This document shows, piece by piece, positions 43,598-53,191 of a stretch of 64,000 bases of DNA. Numbering within the stretch: position 1 is the first letter of the stretch; each line of letters starts with the position of its first letter. Under the pieces are notes generated by a model. The model saw nothing but the letters and a program-made list of their open reading frames with translations. It was not told the origin of the DNA and searched no databases. The stretch is taken from contig NZ_QJJQ01000012.1 of assembly GCF_003201975.1 (NCBI RefSeq), positions 92,470 to 156,469 on the forward strand, in the 5' to 3' direction. Made by a program: the position numbers and the translations under genes. Source of the stretch: Pseudogracilibacillus auburnensis. Its GTDB lineage: Bacteria; Bacillota; Bacilli; Bacillales; Amphibacillaceae.

Positions 43598-43690
43598 AGA
43601 GGGTCGTTTTTCGCGATGCACAGGACGTGCTAGTGTCGGCGTAGGTCGTCTCCTGTGAACGCGGCGCACCTAGCCGACCAGAAGACGCCA
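43598..43690 (+). repeat. Short partial dispersed repeat
   Basis: Contains CACAGGACGTGCTAGTGTCGG and CACCTAGCCGACCAG, blocks of the family B copies at 33.1 and 38.3 kb, without the shared hairpin. It lies between yneP and tlp. The rest of the 340-bp gap shows nothing else. Confidence 0.55.
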
Positions 43691-43780
43691 CTACACTTCG
43701 ATCAATGAAACATGTTACTTGTAAATATCCAAACTATAATTTTTCAGTGGGCTCGATTATCAGATTAGGAGTCCCATTTA

Positions 43781-44011
43781 CTAATGGTTCTGATCCTCAT
43801 ACTCATCTTCTATTTCTTCACGAAAGCCTTCGATTGCTTCTTCTCTTCGTTTATTTTTCGCTTCAATTTTTTCTTTCTCATGGTTTGTCGCCCATTCCAT
43901 ACGATCTTCCGCTTCTCTCATATTTTCAATTGTATCATGAACCATATGCTGAAGTTTTTCAACATTATCGCTACGATCATCAGGCTTTGGTTTATTATTA
44001 TTTTTATCCAA
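43781..44011 (-). CDS. tlp: Small acid-soluble spore protein Tlp
   Basis: 76 residues, highly charged: DDRSDNVEKLQHMVHDTIENMREAEDRM then NHEKEKIEAKNKRREEAIEGFREEIEDE. It matches the Tlp family of spore-core proteins made under sigma-G. It marks the host as a spore former and keeps its B. subtilis position near citB. Confidence 0.92.
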   Translation of the reverse strand: MDKNNNKPKPDDRSDNVEKLQHMVHDTIENMREAEDRMEWATNHEKEKIEAKNKRREEAIEGFREEIEDEYEDQNH

Positions 44012-44077
44012 AGATTATTCATCTCCTTTTTCCATTTATCATTTATCTTTCCAATTCAGTTATTTTTTATACAAAAA

Positions 44078-44111
44078 AATCTTCACATGACAAATTTGTC
44101 ATGTGAAGATT
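44078..44111 (-). terminator. Aconitase gene terminator
   Basis: A 34-bp perfect palindrome, followed on the minus strand by TTTTTTTG, lying about 50 bases after the acnA stop codon. Confidence 0.85.
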
Positions 44112-44161
44112 AATTTTAGTAGATGAATCCATTTCATCAATCAAATAGCTAAGTTGAAATC

Positions 44162-46876
44162 TTAGGAAGCAGCAATTCGATTACGAAGAACCATTTGTAA
44201 AATACCACCGTGGCGATAGTAATCCATTTCGATTTCACTATCAAAACGCACGACGACATTAAACTTCGTTTCTTTTCCTTCGTCATCAGTTGCAACTACT
44301 TCAACGGTTGCACCAGGAGTTACTGTTTCATCAACTTTAATTTGGAATGATTCTTTACCTGTTAAACCAAGCTTTTCAGCGCTATTACCGTCTGCAAATA
44401 CAAGTGGTAAAACTCCCATCATTACTAGGTTAGAACGGTGAATACGCTCATAACTTTCAGCAATAACAGCTTTCACACCTAGTAGATTAGAACCTTTAGC
44501 AGCCCAGTCACGAGAAGATCCCATTCCATAGTCTTTTCCGCCAAGAACGACTAATCCGGTATTATCTTCTTTATATTTCATCGCTGCATCGTAGATTGGC
44601 ATGATCTCACCAGTTGGCCAGTAAGTAGTGTATCCACCTTCTGTTCCTGGTGCAATTTTGTTACGAATACGAATATTCGCGAATGTTCCACGCATCATTA
44701 CTTCGTGGTTTCCACGGCGAGAACCATACGAGTTAAAATTACGTGGTGTAACCCCTTTTTCTTGCAAATACTTTCCTGCTGGCATATCCATCGCGATAGC
44801 TCCAGCTGGAGAAATATGATCTGTTGTGATTGAATCACCAAAATATCCTAACACTCGCAGACTATCTAGTGGTTTAATAGAATCTGCATCCTTTGATAAT
44901 CCTTCAAAGAATGGTGGGTTTTGAATATAAGTTGATTCATCAGACCATTCGTATAATGGCTCATCTGTCGTATCGATTTCATTCCATTTATCATTTGATT
45001 CGAATAAGTTATCATATTCTGAACGGAAAATTTTCGGATTAACAACTGAATGAACCGTTGCTTTAATGTCATCCATTGATGGCCAGATATCTTTTAGATA
45101 AACATCATTACCATCTTTATCTTTTCCAAGTGAATCATTTTTAAGGTCGAAATCAACTGAACCAGCTAACGCATAAGCTACTACTAGTGGCGGTGAAGCT
45201 AAGTAGTTCGTTTTCACTAATGGATGAATTCTTCCTTCAAAGTTTCGGTTACCTGATAAAACAGATGCTACCGTTAAGTCAGCTTCCATAATTGCTTTTT
45301 CAATGTCTTCACGTAATGGACCTGAGTTTCCAATACATGTCGTACATCCATATCCAACTGTGTTAAATCCTAACTTGTCTAAAAAGCTAGATAAACCAGA
45401 GTCGTCAAGATAACGAGTAACAACTGTTGAACCTGGTGCAAGCGAAGTTTTAACATAATCTGGTACCGTTAACCCTTTTTCAACAGCATTTTTCGCGAGC
45501 AATCCAGCACCTAACATTACATATGGGTTCGATGTATTTGTACAAGATGTAATTGCCGCAATTGCTACTGCTCCTGTTTTCATTACAGATGTTTCACCTT
45601 GAGTATTTGTAATGACAACTTCTTTATCGAATTCAGATTTATCTAGGCCAAGTCCTTGGTTACCAGCAGGTGCAGTAACAGCCTTTTTGAATTCTTTTTG
45701 CATATCGTCTAATGCAATTCTATCTTGAGGACGCTTAGGACCTGCAAGGCTCGGTTCTAGTTTAGATAAGTTGATTTCAACTGTTTCTGTATATTCCGGA
45801 TCAGCTTGATCTGCTGAATACCATAAGTTATTTTCTTTACAATATTTTTCAACGATTGCAATTTGTTCTTCACTACGTCCAGTTAAACGTAAGTAGTTTA
45901 AAGCTTCTTCATCAATTGGGAAAAAGCCACAAGTCGCACCGTATTCTGGAGCCATATTAGAAATTGTTGCACGATCTGCAAGTGGCATATCTTTTAATCC
46001 TGGTCCATAATACTCAACAAATTTACCTACAACATTTTTCTTACGTAATGTTTCTGTAACTGTAAGTGCTAAATCTGTTGCAGTTGTGCCTTCAGGAAAT
46101 TCTCCAGTAAATTTAACACCAATTACGTCAGGTTGTGGGAAGTAAGATGGCTGCCCGAGCATTCCTGCTTCTGCCTCAATACCTCCAACTCCCCAACCTA
46201 GAACTCCAAGACCATTAACCATTGGTGTATGTGAATCTGTACCAACTAGCGTATCAGGGAATGTATCATAAGTTCCTTCAGCATTTTCATTAGCATGGAC
46301 AACATCAGCTAAATACTCTAAGTTTACTTGGTGAACAATACCTGTTGCTGGTGGAACAGCACGATAATTATCGAAAGCTTTCGTAGCCCAGTTCAAAAAC
46401 TGATAACGCTCTGCATTCCTTTCAAATTCTAGTTCCATATTTGCTTGTAATGCATTTGCTGTACCATATTGGTCAACTTGTACAGAGTGGTCAATTACTA
46501 AGTCTACTGGAACCTCAGGGTTAATATTATCTGGATCTCCACCCATATCTACCATTGCTTTTCTAAGTGAAGCAAGGTCTACAACGGCAGGTACTCCTGT
46601 GAAGTCTTGTAAAATAACGCGAGATGGTTTAAAAGGCACATCTGTACCTTCTCCTTCTTTTGTTCCCCATTTTGCTAAACCTTCTACATGTTCATCTTTG
46701 ATCACTTTACCATCATGTTGACGAATGACTGATTCTAATAACACACGAATCGAAAATGGTAAACGATCAACTTTACCTAAGTTAGCATTTTCAATTGCTT
46801 TTAAATCGTAATAATTATACGTTTTACCATTCAGTTCAAAGTTTTTCTTTGAACGAAACGCTTTATCATTTCCCAT
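44162..46876 (-). CDS. acnA: Aconitate hydratase
   Basis: 904 residues, AcnA/CitB type. Cluster-binding cysteines lie in [10 protein letters not shown] and [12 protein letters not shown]; substrate motifs include [47 protein letters not shown] and [10 protein letters not shown]. It converts citrate to isocitrate and in its apo form binds RNA (established for B. subtilis CitB). Single gene with its own terminator. I could not identify a convincing CcpC site upstream. Confidence 0.96.
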   Translation of the reverse strand: MGNDKAFRSKKNFELNGKTYNYYDLKAIENANLGKVDRLPFSIRVLLESVIRQHDGKVIKDEHVEGLAKWGTKEGEGTDVPFKPSRVILQDFTGVPAVVDLASLRKAMVDMGGDPDNINPEVPVDLVIDHSVQVDQYGTANALQANMELEFERNAERYQFLNWATKAFDNYRAVPPATGIVHQVNLEYLADVVHANENAEGTYDTFPDTLVGTDSHTPMVNGLGVLGWGVGGIEAEAGMLGQPSYFPQPDVIGVKFTGEFPEGTTATDLALTVTETLRKKNVVGKFVEYYGPGLKDMPLADRATISNMAPEYGATCGFFPIDEEALNYLRLTGRSEEQIAIVEKYCKENNLWYSADQADPEYTETVEINLSKLEPSLAGPKRPQDRIALDDMQKEFKKAVTAPAGNQGLGLDKSEFDKEVVITNTQGETSVMKTGAVAIAAITSCTNTSNPYVMLGAGLLAKNAVEKGLTVPDYVKTSLAPGSTVVTRYLDDSGLSSFLDKLGFNTVGYGCTTCIGNSGPLREDIEKAIMEADLTVASVLSGNRNFEGRIHPLVKTNYLASPPLVVAYALAGSVDFDLKNDSLGKDKDGNDVYLKDIWPSMDDIKATVHSVVNPKIFRSEYDNLFESNDKWNEIDTTDEPLYEWSDESTYIQNPPFFEGLSKDADSIKPLDSLRVLGYFGDSITTDHISPAGAIAMDMPAGKYLQEKGVTPRNFNSYGSRRGNHEVMMRGTFANIRIRNKIAPGTEGGYTTYWPTGEIMPIYDAAMKYKEDNTGLVVLGGKDYGMGSSRDWAAKGSNLLGVKAVIAESYERIHRSNLVMMGVLPLVFADGNSAEKLGLTGKESFQIKVDETVTPGATVEVVATDDEGKETKFNVVVRFDSEIEMDYYRHGGILQMVLRNRIAAS

Positions 46877-47100
46877 AAACTATTATGCCCCTTTCAAGCA
46901 ATCTTAAATCTCGTTGTCATCAATTATTCCCCATATTGACACAACAAAATATCAAAGGAGTGAAATACCCTTTTCATTAATAGTTTATATGAAACATATT
47001 GATAAAACAAATGTTTAGAAAGATATTCCGTATATAATTTTCTTATTTAAAACGATAATATATTATTATACAACTTTACACTTCAATTAAGTATTTGTTA

Positions 47101-48174
47101 TTATCTGTCAACTAGAGGTAATAGAATGGTAAAAATAGAGCCTTTATTTTCATCAGTGCTTACTTTTAATAATCCATTATGCATTTCTAATATATGATGA
47201 GTGATCACAAGACCTAAACCAGTACCATCTGGTTTTGTTGTGAAAAACGGATTATTTAATTCTTGTACAATTTCATCAGACATCCCTTGACCCTCATCAA
47301 TAATGTCGATTGCAATTTGATTATCTTCTATGCGAGAATTGATCATAATCGTACCTGATTTATTCATCGCTTCTGCCCCATTTTTAATTAAATTAATGAG
47401 TACTTGTTTAATTTGTGAAGCATTGCAAAAATAGTGTAAATTATCTTCCAGATCAAGCGTAAAGTGAATATCTTTCATATCCATTTGTGTACTCATAATA
47501 AAGACAACATCTTTTATCATTTCATGAATGCTTTCATTTTTCTTATTATTTTTAAATGGTTTTGCCATATGAAGTAATTCAGATGTTATTTTTTCTAATT
47601 TGTCAATTTCTCCAATCATCACTTTATAATACTCTTCTTTTTGTTCTACTCCTGCTTGGACAAGTTGTAAAAATCCTTTTAATGATGTTAATGGATTACG
47701 TATTTCATGAACTAAACCAGCAGAAAGTTGACCTGCTAAAATTAATTTTTCCGAATCAAGTAAAACTTTCTTTAATTCATTCATATACGTAATATTTTTC
47801 AATTTACAAATATAAAGCTTTTGGTCATCGATCAAAATTTTGTCGACGATAGCATTAAATGAAAAGTCACTATCTTGTTTACGTAAAATAATATTTGAAA
47901 TATGGAGCTTTTCTGTCGTTGCTTCAAAATGGTTACTTATTTGGATAATTTGTTCTTCTGGCATAATAGTTGTCCACTGTTTCCCGATTAAATTACTCAT
48001 TTTGTCATTTAAATACTCTTCCATTTGTTGTGAAACATACATAATTTCATGATCGATATTCCAAATAATCAACATGGTGTCTTTATTATTATTGTAATAC
48101 CAATTTAAAACCTCTTTCGGAAAAGTTTCATTTTGTGTTTTTAATTGATGTATGCCGCTTGAGTTACTAATCAT
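47101..48174 (-). CDS. PAS-domain sporulation-type histidine kinase
   Basis: About 357 residues, no membrane helix. PAS domain at roughly 30-130 (IIWNIDHEIMYVSQQMEEYL), dimerisation/phosphoacceptor motif LVHEIRNPLTSLKGFLQL near 155-172, and ATPase boxes INLIKNGAEAMN, IIDEGQGM, FFTTKPDGTGLGL. The H-box type is that of phosphorelay kinases (KinA-E) and no response regulator is adjacent, so input to Spo0F is likely. The start is the ATG at 48174, nine bases after AAGGGG; an ATG three codons earlier touches the ribosome site. Confidence 0.85.
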   Translation of the reverse strand: MISNSSGIHQLKTQNETFPKEVLNWYYNNNKDTMLIIWNIDHEIMYVSQQMEEYLNDKMSNLIGKQWTTIMPEEQIIQISNHFEATTEKLHISNIILRKQDSDFSFNAIVDKILIDDQKLYICKLKNITYMNELKKVLLDSEKLILAGQLSAGLVHEIRNPLTSLKGFLQLVQAGVEQKEEYYKVMIGEIDKLEKITSELLHMAKPFKNNKKNESIHEMIKDVVFIMSTQMDMKDIHFTLDLEDNLHYFCNASQIKQVLINLIKNGAEAMNKSGTIMINSRIEDNQIAIDIIDEGQGMSDEIVQELNNPFFTTKPDGTGLGLVITHHILEMHNGLLKVSTDENKGSIFTILLPLVDR

Positions 48175-48441
48175 TTTTAACATCCCCTTAACTTAACCTT
48201 CATAATGTTATTCCTAATCTTATATGTATGGCTAGTTACTTGTATGTATGACATTTAATGTTTATAATTGTATAAAACAGTGGTAATTTGTAAATAAGGT
48301 ATTGGAATTTTACGATAATTCCAAAAAAGACTTATTATTTATTCATATTACTATAATGGGTTAAAAAAAGAAACAACAAAAATTGAATAAGTTACATTTT
48401 TTAACATATTCACACTGTATTTACGAAAAAAGGATGATCAA

Positions 48442-48909
48442 ATGAGTATACTAATAGATTATTTCATTATTTTATGGGGATTTTTATTAATTGCTCTTCT
48501 AGGAATCGGTGGATTTTTTATGTTTCGTAAGTTTTTAAAACAATTACCGAAAGAGGACGGTAAATCAGAAATGGATTGGCAACATCATTTTATTGAAAAA
48601 ACGAAACATATGTGGAAAGAGGAAGAATTAGAATTATTAAACGAACTTGTTGCGCCTGTACCAGAACTATTTAGAGATGTTGCAAAACAAACTATTGCAA
48701 GTAAAATAGGTGAGCTTGCGATTGCTAAAAATAAAGAAGAAATAACGAAAGAATTATTAATTGAAGGATATATTGTTGGTACACCAAAAAGGGATCATCG
48801 TTTTTTAAGAAAAAAATTAAAAGAAAAAAATATTGACATTGCTCCATATGAACAATTTTTTTCCTTATCAGAAAAAGACTATCGAGCCGATTGGAAAACA
48901 AGGTATTAA
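48442..48909 (+). CDS. yneK: DUF2621 membrane-anchored protein (YneK)
   Basis: 155 residues with one N-terminal helix (about 8-29), then a soluble part: MDWQHHFIEKTKHMWKEEELELL, VAPVPELFRDVAKQTIASKIGELA and VGTPKRDHRFLRKKLKEK. It matches YneK of B. subtilis in size and position (near yneJ-ccdA). Function unknown. ATG after AAAAAGGATG. Confidence 0.85.
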   Translation: MSILIDYFIILWGFLLIALLGIGGFFMFRKFLKQLPKEDGKSEMDWQHHFIEKTKHMWKEEELELLNELVAPVPELFRDVAKQTIASKIGELAIAKNKEEITKELLIEGYIVGTPKRDHRFLRKKLKEKNIDIAPYEQFFSLSEKDYRADWKTRY

Positions 48910-48914
48910 AAACG

Positions 48915-49085
48915 GGGGCTGTTAGAAACTACAAATTTTTTGAAAACTCTCCTCATAGGTCTCCTTAGCGAGGACTTTCCTAGTGCTGGCTAAGCCACAG
49001 GGTGGCGATTTAAGCCAGCTAGGAACGTCACCTTTCCAACGCTTTTCTACTATGGGCAAGTTTTGTGAGATCAGCCTCCCATAAT
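48915..49085. terminator. Hairpin element between convergent genes
   Basis: Outer inverted ends (GGGGGCTG at 48915 and CAGCCTCCC at 49073-49080) and a strong inner hairpin CCTAGTGCTGGCT / AAGCCAGCTAGG. It lies between yneK and the convergent ccdC gene, so it probably serves both as terminator, although it lacks a classic T-tract. Confidence 0.5.
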
Positions 49086-49092
49086 AAATTTT

Positions 49093-49581
49093 TCAGTCCA
49101 GTTGTTTTACGTTTACTTTATTTTTTAACTGTATGTACTTATATAACATTGCTATTCGCCACGATATGATCATCCCAAAAGCTAGTAAAAAGAACATTCC
49201 GCTCGTTTCTTCAAAAGAGATTGTGCTTCCCACGATTAATTTAATGACTATTCGAATGCCTAACAATCCAAATAATATAAAAATAAATGATCTAGATGGG
49301 ATTAAATAAATTTGTTGTTGTTTCATCTCAAATGTTGTCGTTTTTATAAGAAAAATAGAGAAAATAATCCCTACAATAAGTGCTTCAAAAATCTGTATAT
49401 ATCCTAATCTAAAAGCGGGAAATATAAACATCAGTGCACCAGAGCTCATAAAAATAGGTGGTAGAATAATTCTTTTTACAGATGTTGGTTTTTGTGCTGT
49501 TTTTATGCGAATCAATATCATAGTCACTGCCATGAATATCGCGACAATTGTACTACCAACTATTAATAATGTATTATTCAC
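49093..49581 (-). CDS. yneJ: Cytochrome c biogenesis protein CcdC (YneJ)
   Basis: 162 residues, about four to five membrane helices (5-23, 38-57, 62-81, 98-117, 124-146). Position after the response-regulator gene and ccdA equals the B. subtilis ccdA-yneI-yneJ operon. CcdC is a membrane protein whose exact task is unclear. Weakly conserved, so assignment leans on context. Confidence 0.8.
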   Translation of the reverse strand: MNNTLLIVGSTIVAIFMAVTMILIRIKTAQKPTSVKRIILPPIFMSSGALMFIFPAFRLGYIQIFEALIVGIIFSIFLIKTTTFEMKQQQIYLIPSRSFIFILFGLLGIRIVIKLIVGSTISFEETSGMFFLLAFGMIISWRIAMLYKYIQLKNKVNVKQLD

Positions 49582-49616
49582 AAGGGTTACATTCCTTTAA
49601 AATGAATTCAGCTTAT

Positions 49617-49988
49617 TTAATCGCTAGAAACTTGTAAAATTTGTTTTACTGTTTCGATTACTTTATGCTCATTAAATGGTTTTACTATAAAATCTTTCGC
49701 ACCGAGCTCAATTGCTTCAACGACTAACTTTTGTTGCCCTAATGCAGAACACATAACGACATTTGCATGCTGGTCAAACGTCATTATTTCTTTTAATGTT
49801 TGAATTCCATCCAGCACAGGCATCGTGATATCTAACGTTACAATATCAGGCTTTTTTTCTTTATAAAGCTCAATTCCTACTTCCCCATTTTTACCGGTAC
49901 CCACTACTGTAAAATGGTGTCTTGTAAAAATATTGGACAGTGTCGTCCTCATAAATTTAGCATCGTCAATGATTAATACGCTAGCCAC
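49617..49988 (-). CDS. yneI: CheY-like single-domain response regulator (YneI/CcdB)
   Basis: About 123 residues, a receiver domain alone: SVLIIDDAKFMRTTL (acidic pair), phospho-Asp in PDIVTLDITMPVLDG, conserved Ser/Ala in CSALGQQ, and Lys in DFIVKPF. The start is GTG at 49988 with GGAGG seven bases upstream; the open frame 14 codons longer overlaps the upstream gene. No output domain. Its kinase is unknown. Confidence 0.92.
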   Translation of the reverse strand: MASVLIIDDAKFMRTTLSNIFTRHHFTVVGTGKNGEVGIELYKEKKPDIVTLDITMPVLDGIQTLKEIMTFDQHANVVMCSALGQQKLVVEAIELGAKDFIVKPFNEHKVIETVKQILQVSSD

Positions 49989-50010
49989 AATATTTCCTCC
50001 ATCAGTTACT

Positions 50011-50439
50011 TTATTCTTGGTCACTAGCAATCGTTAAAATAATTGTCATCGTTGTACCAAAAACAGTAAAGTATACGCCAAGATCAAATAACATCGCAGT
50101 AGCCAGTTCTATTTCTCCGATAAGTGGTAAGTGAAAAATGCCAAAACTTTGAGTCAGAAATGGAACATTAAAAACAAGCGCACCAAGACCCGTCAATACG
50201 GCAATAAGCAAACCTAAAGGAATAAAATAAATGTAATTAATCGGCAGAATTTTCTTGACAGATTTTTCCCCGTAGGCCATATACATGAGTAAAATAGCAG
50301 CAGAAGTTGTAAGTCCCCCAACAAATCCACCACCAGGGGAGTTATGCCCTGCTAACAATAAGTATACTGCGAAACCTAATAAAATAAAAACGATCAATGA
50401 AGAAGTAGAACGTAAAATAAGATTATTTGGTTTATACAT
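50011..50439 (-). CDS. MnhB/MrpB-type Na+/H+ antiporter subunit, stand-alone
   Basis: 142 residues with four membrane helices. The signature GHNSPGGGFVGGLTTSAAILLMYMAYG is that of the MnhB domain (subunit B of Mrp antiporters), and length equals MrpB. No other mrp gene is nearby. It sits between ccdA and yneI, 22 bases before the latter and in the same direction, a place where B. subtilis has no such gene. Role unknown; it may help ion balance for cytochrome assembly or work with an Mrp complex encoded elsewhere. Confidence 0.88.
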   Translation of the reverse strand: MYKPNNLILRSTSSLIVFILLGFAVYLLLAGHNSPGGGFVGGLTTSAAILLMYMAYGEKSVKKILPINYIYFIPLGLLIAVLTGLGALVFNVPFLTQSFGIFHLPLIGEIELATAMLFDLGVYFTVFGTTMTIILTIASDQE

Positions 50440-50516
50440 GATGAAACTCCTTTTAAAGAAATTACGATTATTCTTTTATTGTAATCTATTTTCACATTGA
50501 AATAAAGTTGTATTCG

Positions 50517-51221
50517 TTAAAATCCGTAAAATCCAGTCCAATCAGCTAAAATAGAAGTTAATTTTGTCATCCAGTCAAAAAATAACGCAATCCCAAAGAG
50601 AATCATAATATATCCACCAATTTTCACTAATTTCATACTATGTTTTTTAATAATATTTAATTTCCCTACGAAAAAAGATAATATTAGAAACGGAATCGCA
50701 AACCCTAATACATAACTAATCATCAGGATCATACCTTGTTCAGGATTCGTTGCCGCAAGTGATAAGACAATCATTAAAATTGGGCCTGTACAAGGTGTCC
50801 ACCCCATAGAAAAAGCCATCCCAATAAAAAAGGAACCGATAAAACCAGTCGGTCTATTTTTAAACGTTATTTTTTTATCCTTCATTAAAAATTGGAAATT
50901 TAGTAATCCAACAATAACAAGACCGAAGAAAATAATTAATATGGCCCCTATTTGGCGAATAATATTTTGATACATGATGAAAAAGTCAGCTACTAGTGTC
51001 GTACTAAATCCGATCATAATAAATACACTAGAAAATCCTAATAAAAAAAGAATCGTATGAAGCATGCTTTTTTTTGTAAGCCTTTTATTATCTTCGTTTA
51101 ATTCACTAACACTCATTCCAGTAATGTACGATAAAAACGCAGGAAAAAGTGGAAGTACACATGGTGAAATAAAAGATAAAAAGCCCGCACCAAAAGCTAA
51201 AAATATATTTGCTTCAGACAT
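50517..51221 (-). CDS. ccdA: Cytochrome c biogenesis thiol transporter CcdA
   Basis: 234 residues, six membrane helices, with the two redox cysteines in ISPCVLPLFPAFLSY (helix 1) and GWTPCTGPIL (helix 4). CcdA passes electrons across the membrane to reduce apocytochrome c thiols and spore-coat or cortex thiol proteins. First gene of the ccdA-mnhB-yneI-yneJ run. Confidence 0.94.
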   Translation of the reverse strand: MSEANIFLAFGAGFLSFISPCVLPLFPAFLSYITGMSVSELNEDNKRLTKKSMLHTILFLLGFSSVFIMIGFSTTLVADFFIMYQNIIRQIGAILIIFFGLVIVGLLNFQFLMKDKKITFKNRPTGFIGSFFIGMAFSMGWTPCTGPILMIVLSLAATNPEQGMILMISYVLGFAIPFLILSFFVGKLNIIKKHSMKLVKIGGYIMILFGIALFFDWMTKLTSILADWTGFYGF

Positions 51222-51328
51222 AAGTCACCCTCCCTCCTTAAACGTACCCAACCCTATTTTAACAGAAAATACTGATTAGAAACGAAAAGGCTTTGACAGT
51301 TATCTGAACCTTTTTGCTAAAAGAGATT

Positions 51329-51834
51329 GTTCAAAAAGTCCGGTAAAAATGACAGTTCTCATTTCTTTGGCAGTTAAGAAAAGTATATAACCTTTCTTGA
51401 CTCGTATAAGCATAGGCTAAAGCATTCGCGGTAAAGGCTCGATAAATAAGTAATCATATTATTTACACAAGTACAACATTGGCTCGACTGGCGGTTTGTC
51501 AATTTGTCTGTTTTCTTTCATATAAACTAGCTACCCGCTTTAACAAGTCGAACGCAGACTAAAAGCGCCCCGTCGTGTGGTAGCGCCTGGGACTGCGATT
51601 TCTCGTCGCAACGTAAAGATTTGCACTAGCACGTCCTGTGTCTTTAACGTATGCCAAGTGTTCTAACTGGCTTGCCTTTTTCGCTATTCACGTATGAACA
51701 TGCATACGCCCCATTGCCAAGGCTACGCTGCCTTGAACTGCAACGCACAATATTTTCGATAGGATGAGCATTTAGCGGAGTCCCAAGACGCCAGCGCTTA
51801 GCCGACCTCGGTTCTTTTTATCCTCTGTTTGAAC
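51329..51834 (-). repeat. Dispersed repeat family B, copy B5 (longest)
   Basis: A 506-bp element with ends GTTCAAAAAGTCCGGTAAAA and TGTTTGAAC. The outer sequence beyond the right end (ACGCACTA) is also found beside B2 in inverse orientation. It contains TCGTATGAACATGCATACG-like inverted motifs, CTAGCACGTCCTGTG, GGATGAGCATTTAGCGGAGT and TTAGCCGACCTCGG. It lies between the divergently read ccdA unit and tatC. Confidence 0.75.
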
Positions 51835-51968
51835 ACGCACTAAAAGAAGTTTTATTATTTCCCCCCTCCCCTTCTATTATTGCCCGGGTAACCGCAGTTT
51901 TCATCATTTCCTTTACTTCGAACGTTCATAATTTGTCGAATCATCTATATTTACCAATTATTTACACG

Positions 51969-52000
51969 AAAAAAGGGAATATCCTATATCAAGATACCCC
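51969..52000 (-). terminator. Terminator overlapping the tatC stop
   Basis: On the minus strand GGGTATC pairs with GATATTCCC (small bulge), followed by six T residues. The tatC stop codon lies in the stem-loop. Confidence 0.6.
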
Positions 52001-52741
52001 ATTTTCCATATATTCTTTATGTCTGCGGATTTTTTTACGGTAAACGATTACCGATAAGTAAATACTAATTTCATATAAAATAAATAACGGAATGGCAACT
52101 GCGATTTGTAATACGATATCAGGTGGCGTAACTAAAGCACCCACAATGAGTAAAATAAAGTAGGCATATTTGCGCATTTTCCGTAAAAACGTTGGTGTGA
52201 TAATACCTAAACTCGTTAAAAACATAATAATGATCGGAATTTCAAACAGAATGGCGAACGGAATCGTCACTTGAAATAAAAACCTAAAATACTTTTCAAC
52301 CGTAAATAGTTCATTAAACATTCCATCGTTTAACGATAATAAAAACGGCAATATCAGTTTAATAAACATAAAATAACCAAAGACAAGCCCTAAAACAAAT
52401 AACAAAAAGATAGCAGGGATATAAGAAAGGGATGTCCTTCTTTCAGGCTTTGTTAATCCTGGTTTAATAAATAACCATAATTGTAAACTAAGTACTGGTA
52501 AAGTGGCGACAATTGCAATTAAACCTGCTATCGAAAAGTAAATCCAAACAATATCTCCAGGACTCGTAATCGTCAACTGAAAACCAATATCATGTTCAAA
52601 AAATTGATAAATCTCTTTTATATAAATAAAACCTAGAATAAAAAAGCCAATGAATGCTACTCCCGTTATCATCAACCTATTTCTCAGTTCAGACAAATGT
52701 CCTACTATATTCATTTCCTTTCCATTTTCTGATGTAGACAT
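51989..52741 (-). CDS. tatC: Sec-independent protein translocase TatC
   Basis: 250 residues, six membrane helices. Family motifs: MNIVGHLSELRNRLM at the N-terminus (signal-recognition face), FIKPGLTKPERR in the second loop and the region around FAILFEIPIIIMFLTSLG. It receives twin-arginine signal peptides. Partner tatA lies directly upstream. Confidence 0.95.
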   Translation of the reverse strand: MSTSENGKEMNIVGHLSELRNRLMITGVAFIGFFILGFIYIKEIYQFFEHDIGFQLTITSPGDIVWIYFSIAGLIAIVATLPVLSLQLWLFIKPGLTKPERRTSLSYIPAIFLLFVLGLVFGYFMFIKLILPFLLSLNDGMFNELFTVEKYFRFLFQVTIPFAILFEIPIIIMFLTSLGIITPTFLRKMRKYAYFILLIVGALVTPPDIVLQIAVAIPLFILYEISIYLSVIVYRKKIRRHKEYMENGVS

Positions 52742-52807
52742 TGTCCTTCACTCCTTTATAAAGCAGTTACATGAAAGTTGATTGGACAAAATTACTATTA
52801 AAAAGGA

Positions 52808-52830
52808 TGTAAGGTAACTAAGTCCTTACA
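52808..52830 (-). terminator. Hairpin with T-tract between tatA and tatC
   Basis: TGTAAGG and CCTTACA form a 7-bp stem with a nine-base loop, followed on the minus strand by TCCTTTTT. It could be a terminator of tatA or an attenuator that lowers tatC expression relative to tatA. Confidence 0.55.
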
Positions 52831-52839
52831 CCCCTTCTT

Positions 52840-53034
52840 CTACTCTAGTTTTGTCGTTTTATCTTTCTTATCGGTATTTTCTTCTGCATCACCCATGATA
52901 CCTTTTGTTGCATTTTTAAACTCTTTTAATGAATTTCCAGCAGCTTTTCCGATTTCCGGTAATTTCGATGGACCAAAAATGAGTAATGCTACTACTAAAA
53001 TTAAGATTAGACTTGGTACACCAATCTGAGCCAT
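52840..53034 (-). CDS. tatA: Sec-independent protein translocase TatA
   Basis: 64 residues: a single N-terminal helix ([29 protein letters not shown]) with the hinge FGPSKLPE, an amphipathic helix, then a charged tail. This is the pore-forming TatA subunit. Adjacent to tatC, forming a minimal TatA-TatC pair. Confidence 0.95.
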   Translation of the reverse strand: MAQIGVPSLILILVVALLIFGPSKLPEIGKAAGNSLKEFKNATKGIMGDAEENTDKKDKTTKLE

Positions 53035-53191
53035 TTATTTTCACCTCGTCATGTTTAATTAGTGAGCTAAAATAAATTATATAAGAAAAAATGGTAAGTT
53101 AAAATAGATTATGGAAATAGACACATAATTATCATAATTTTATTCTAGTTCATTATAATAGAACTGATTCAAATAAACAAATATATTTATC

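Noticed and set aside
43705..44113. Plus-strand open frames across the tlp gene
   Set aside because: They are antisense shadows of tlp, which has clear family identity.
46877..47040. CcpC or other regulatory box upstream of aconitase
   Set aside because: No clear ATAA-N7-TTAT dyad could be found; calling one would be guesswork.
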